Part shown: positions 14,993 to 16,962 of the stretch, piece after piece
How positions within the stretch are numbered: the stretch's first letter is position 1
How the letters are laid out: every line of letters starts with the position of its first letter
Assembly: GCA_031289515.1 (NCBI GenBank)
Contig: JAITPH010000056.1
Span: 1 to 16,962, forward strand
Length of the DNA stretch: 16,962 bases
Origin: Tannerella sp.
Lineage (GTDB): Bacteria > Bacteroidota > Bacteroidia > Bacteroidales > Tannerellaceae
Direction: 5' to 3'
Notes under the pieces: generated by a model
What the model was told of the DNA's origin: nothing
Seen by the model: the letters and a program-made list of their open reading frames with translations, nothing else
Database searches by the model: none
Translations under genes and position numbers: made by a program

Positions 14993-16360
14993 ATGAAAAA
15001 AGGCGGCATCCTCATAATTGACGATAACAAAAATGTCTTGACGGCATTGCGGATATTGCTCGGAAGTTATTTCGAGAAGGTAACGCTTTTGTCGTCGCCG
15101 AATCAGATTCATACCGTTTTGCGGGAAGCGTCGCCGGATGTCGTTTTGCTTGATATGAACTTTTCCGCCGGCATCAATACCGGAAACGAAGGCTTGTACT
15201 GGCTCTCGGAACTGAAAAAACACGACGTCGATTTGCCTGTTGTCCTCTTCACGGCTTATGCGGACGTCGATTTGGCGGTAAAGGCGCTGAAGCAGGGCGC
15301 AAGCGACTTTATCGTCAAGCCGTGGGACAATGCCAAACTTGTTGCTACCTTGCAGGCGGCTTATTCCCTGCGCGAATCGCGGAACGAAATAAAGCGCCTG
15401 CGCGAAAAGCAATCCGTATTGCAAAACGAACTCAACAGGGAAGAGGAAATCTGCTGGGGCGTATCCGCCGCCATGCAGGACTTGCATCGCATGATTCGGA
15501 AAGTCGCCCAAACGGAGGCGAACATCCTGGTCACCGGCGAAAACGGAACAGGAAAAGAAGTCATCGCGCGGGAAATTCACCGCCTTTCCGCCCGCAACGG
15601 TGAAGTCCTGATAGCGGTCGATATGGGCGCCGTCGCCGAATCGCTTTTTGAGAGCGAGCTGTTCGGGCACGTCAAAGGCTCGTTTACCGACGCCAAAACC
15701 GACCGGACAGGCAAGTTTGAGGCTGCCGGTCGCGGAACGCTCTTCCTCGACGAGATAGGCAATTTGCCCTATCCCCTGCAAGCTAAACTGCTGACGGCTC
15801 TGCAGTCGCGGCAGATAGTCAGGGTAGGGGGGAACACGCCGATTCCGGTCGATATACGGCTGATTTGCGCCACAAACTGTAATTTGCGCGAATCTGTCCG
15901 CAGCGGAAAGTTTCGCGAAGATTTGCTGTACCGCATCAATACGATTCATCTGGAAGTTCCGCCCCTGCGCGAGAGAAAGGAAGATATTCCCCTGATGGCA
16001 GACTTTTTCCTGAAAAAATACGCCAAAATGTATCATAAGGATAATCTGATGCTTTCGCCGGAGGCTTTGGATAAATTGAGCGACTACCGGTGGCAAGGCA
16101 ATATCAGGGAACTGCAACATGCTCTTGAGAAGGCTGTGATATTATCCGAAACCTCCATTCTGCAAGCCGACGATTTCTCTTTGAGCAAATCGGACGGCGC
16201 GGACTCTGCACTGAACAACATGACGCTTGAAGAAGCCGAAATGGTGTTGATAAGAAACTGCATGACGAAGAACAGGAATAACATGTCTGCTGCCGCCTCC
16301 GAATTGGGCATCAGCCGTCCGACGCTGTACAGTAAGATGCGAAAATACGAGATTTGCTGA
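14993..16360 (+). CDS. NtrC-type sigma-54-dependent response regulator
   Basis: This 455-residue transcription activator has three domains. The receiver (about 4-122) has acidic residues Asp10 and Asp11, phosphoacceptor Asp54 (VLLDMNF), Thr87 and Lys109. A coiled-coil-like linker (about 127-152) follows. The AAA+ domain (about 157-390) has Walker A GENGTGKE (182-189) and Walker B LFLDEIG (250-256). The Fis-type helix-turn-helix is at about 430-453 (MSAAASELGISRPTLYSKM). The sigma-54 contact loop reads GSFTDA (229-234) rather than GAFTGA; the key Thr is kept, and I recall GAFTDA-like forms as common in Bacteroidetes regulators. It starts six bases after korB and is followed 15 bases later by a sensor kinase, presumably its partner. 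Target promoters are unknown; I found no convincing -24/-12 site in the window. Confidence 0.93.
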   Translation: MKKGGILIIDDNKNVLTALRILLGSYFEKVTLLSSPNQIHTVLREASPDVVLLDMNFSAGINTGNEGLYWLSELKKHDVDLPVVLFTAYADVDLAVKALKQGASDFIVKPWDNAKLVATLQAAYSLRESRNEIKRLREKQSVLQNELNREEEICWGVSAAMQDLHRMIRKVAQTEANILVTGENGTGKEVIAREIHRLSARNGEVLIAVDMGAVAESLFESELFGHVKGSFTDAKTDRTGKFEAAGRGTLFLDEIGNLPYPLQAKLLTALQSRQIVRVGGNTPIPVDIRLICATNCNLRESVRSGKFREDLLYRINTIHLEVPPLRERKEDIPLMADFFLKKYAKMYHKDNLMLSPEALDKLSDYRWQGNIRELQHALEKAVILSETSILQADDFSLSKSDGADSALNNMTLEEAEMVLIRNCMTKNRNNMSAAASELGISRPTLYSKMRKYEIC

Positions 16361-16375
16361 CTTTTAACGGACACC

Positions 16376-16962
16376 ATGTTTAAGTCGATACGGTACAGAC
16401 TCTACATTTCCACGGTTTTTCTGATTGTGGCGGTTGCCGGAACGACTTTTTCCCTCGTTACCGAAGCGTATGTCTATACCGTTGTCGGGATTATAGCCAT
16501 ACTGATTTGTCTTTCCTCCTTGAGAAAAGGCTATGACCGCTACAATCATAATATTCTCTTCCTTCTGAATGCTCTGGATAACGGAGATTATACTTTTTAT
16601 TTTTCGGAGACCAAACTTTCGACGCGCGAAAAAGAGATGAACGTGATGATGAACCGCATTAAGGAAATCCTGACCAACGCCCGAAAAGAAGTGATCGAGA
16701 ACGAGCATTTTCTGAGCATCATTCTCGAAAGCGTTTCGACCGGCATCGCTATCGTTGACGATACCGGAATTGTCCAGAAAGTGAACCAGTCGGTTTTGGA
16801 GATGTTCGGTTTGCCTGTTTTTTCGCATATCAACCAGCTGCGAAGCGTCAACGAAACGTATCCGAAAATGTTTCATGGCTTGAAAGCCGGAGATAACATG
16901 CAAATAACCCTGTTTACCGAAAGGGAAGAAATAACGGTTAGCCTTCGCGTTTCCCAAATCCG
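16376..16962 (+). CDS. Sensor histidine kinase, N-terminal part (truncated by window end)
   Basis: The reading frame is open from the ATG at 16376 to the last base of the window, giving 195 residues so far. Two hydrophobic segments (about 10-28 and 33-49) are separated by only a few residues, so almost nothing is exposed in the periplasm. A charged helical linker (about 80-112) and a PAS-like domain (from about 110, FLSIILESVSTGIAIVDDTG) follow. The histidine phosphotransfer and ATPase domains should lie beyond the edge. Placement just after the sigma-54 response regulator makes it the likely cognate kinase. The lack of a periplasmic sensor suggests a membrane or cytoplasmic signal. Kinase identity is inferred, since the catalytic part is not visible. 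Confidence 0.8.
   Translation, partial: MFKSIRYRLYISTVFLIVAVAGTTFSLVTEAYVYTVVGIIAILICLSSLRKGYDRYNHNILFLLNALDNGDYTFYFSETKLSTREKEMNVMMNRIKEILTNARKEVIENEHFLSIILESVSTGIAIVDDTGIVQKVNQSVLEMFGLPVFSHINQLRSVNETYPKMFHGLKAGDNMQITLFTEREEITVSLRVSQI

Noticed and set aside
12836..16120. A 1094-codon open frame on the minus strand opposite korA, korB and the response regulator
   Set aside because: The plus strand holds three complete, motif-verified proteins here. The antisense translation shows no recognisable domain, and long antisense frames are expected opposite genes with strongly GC-biased third positions.
16364..16957. A 197-codon minus-strand frame at the window end
   Set aside because: The plus strand is open to the edge from an ATG 15 bases after the response regulator and encodes membrane segments and a PAS-like domain, a better explanation.

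Overview
The window looks like chromosome from a member of the Bacteroidota, probably Bacteroidales. No taxon search was possible. The evidence is the promoter style (several good matches to the Bacteroidetes -33/-7 pattern TTTG...TAnnTTTG), A/T-rich leaders without a clear Shine-Dalgarno, and gene content typical of the phylum: a fused CcsB-CcsA protein, a bacterial GH3-type acyl-adenylating enzyme, a DUF4254 protein next to a GT9 glycosyltransferase, an RNase H with a viroplasmin-like N-terminal domain, and a fused gamma-alpha 2-oxoacid:ferredoxin oxidoreductase. I see no mobile element, CRISPR array, tRNA or rRNA. Genes are tightly packed and no gene-free stretch exceeds about 170 bases.

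Layout. (1) 51-3688, minus: a GH3 enzyme followed, with an ATGA stop/start overlap, by a cytochrome c haem-delivery and ligation protein. (2) 3797-5092, plus: a well-formed promoter, a 62-residue predicted secreted protein and phosphofructokinase. (3) 5106-7415, minus: acpP-fabF-rnc, an acyl carrier protein, ketoacyl-ACP synthase II and RNase III operon that ends 13 bases from pfkA. (4) 7571-9790, plus: purN, a DUF4254 protein and a GT9 glycosyltransferase, ending in a 12-base tail-to-tail overlap with (5) a minus-strand LPS-core-type kinase, preceded on the same strand by an RNase H. (6) 11336-11989, plus: shikimate kinase with a repetitive C-terminal tail. (7) 12092-16962, plus: korA-korB, then 6 bases later a sigma-54-type response regulator and the start of its probable sensor kinase, cut by the window edge.

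Most of the content is housekeeping: glycolysis, fatty acid, purine and aromatic amino acid synthesis, RNA processing, and anaerobic 2-oxoacid oxidation. An envelope segment (DUF4254, GT9, LPS kinase) probably acts on lipopolysaccharide core.

The structures not explained by ordinary gene content are: a perfect 13-bp inverted repeat just inside the rnc coding region, a candidate RNase III autoregulatory hairpin; a 21-bp tandem repeat at the end of aroK that adds a PVREYxx tail and encodes RNA hairpins with GCGA (GNRA) loops; overlapping divergent promoters between acpP and purN; and a two-component system apparently joined to the korAB transcription unit. I found no clear sign of a wholly new multi-gene system.
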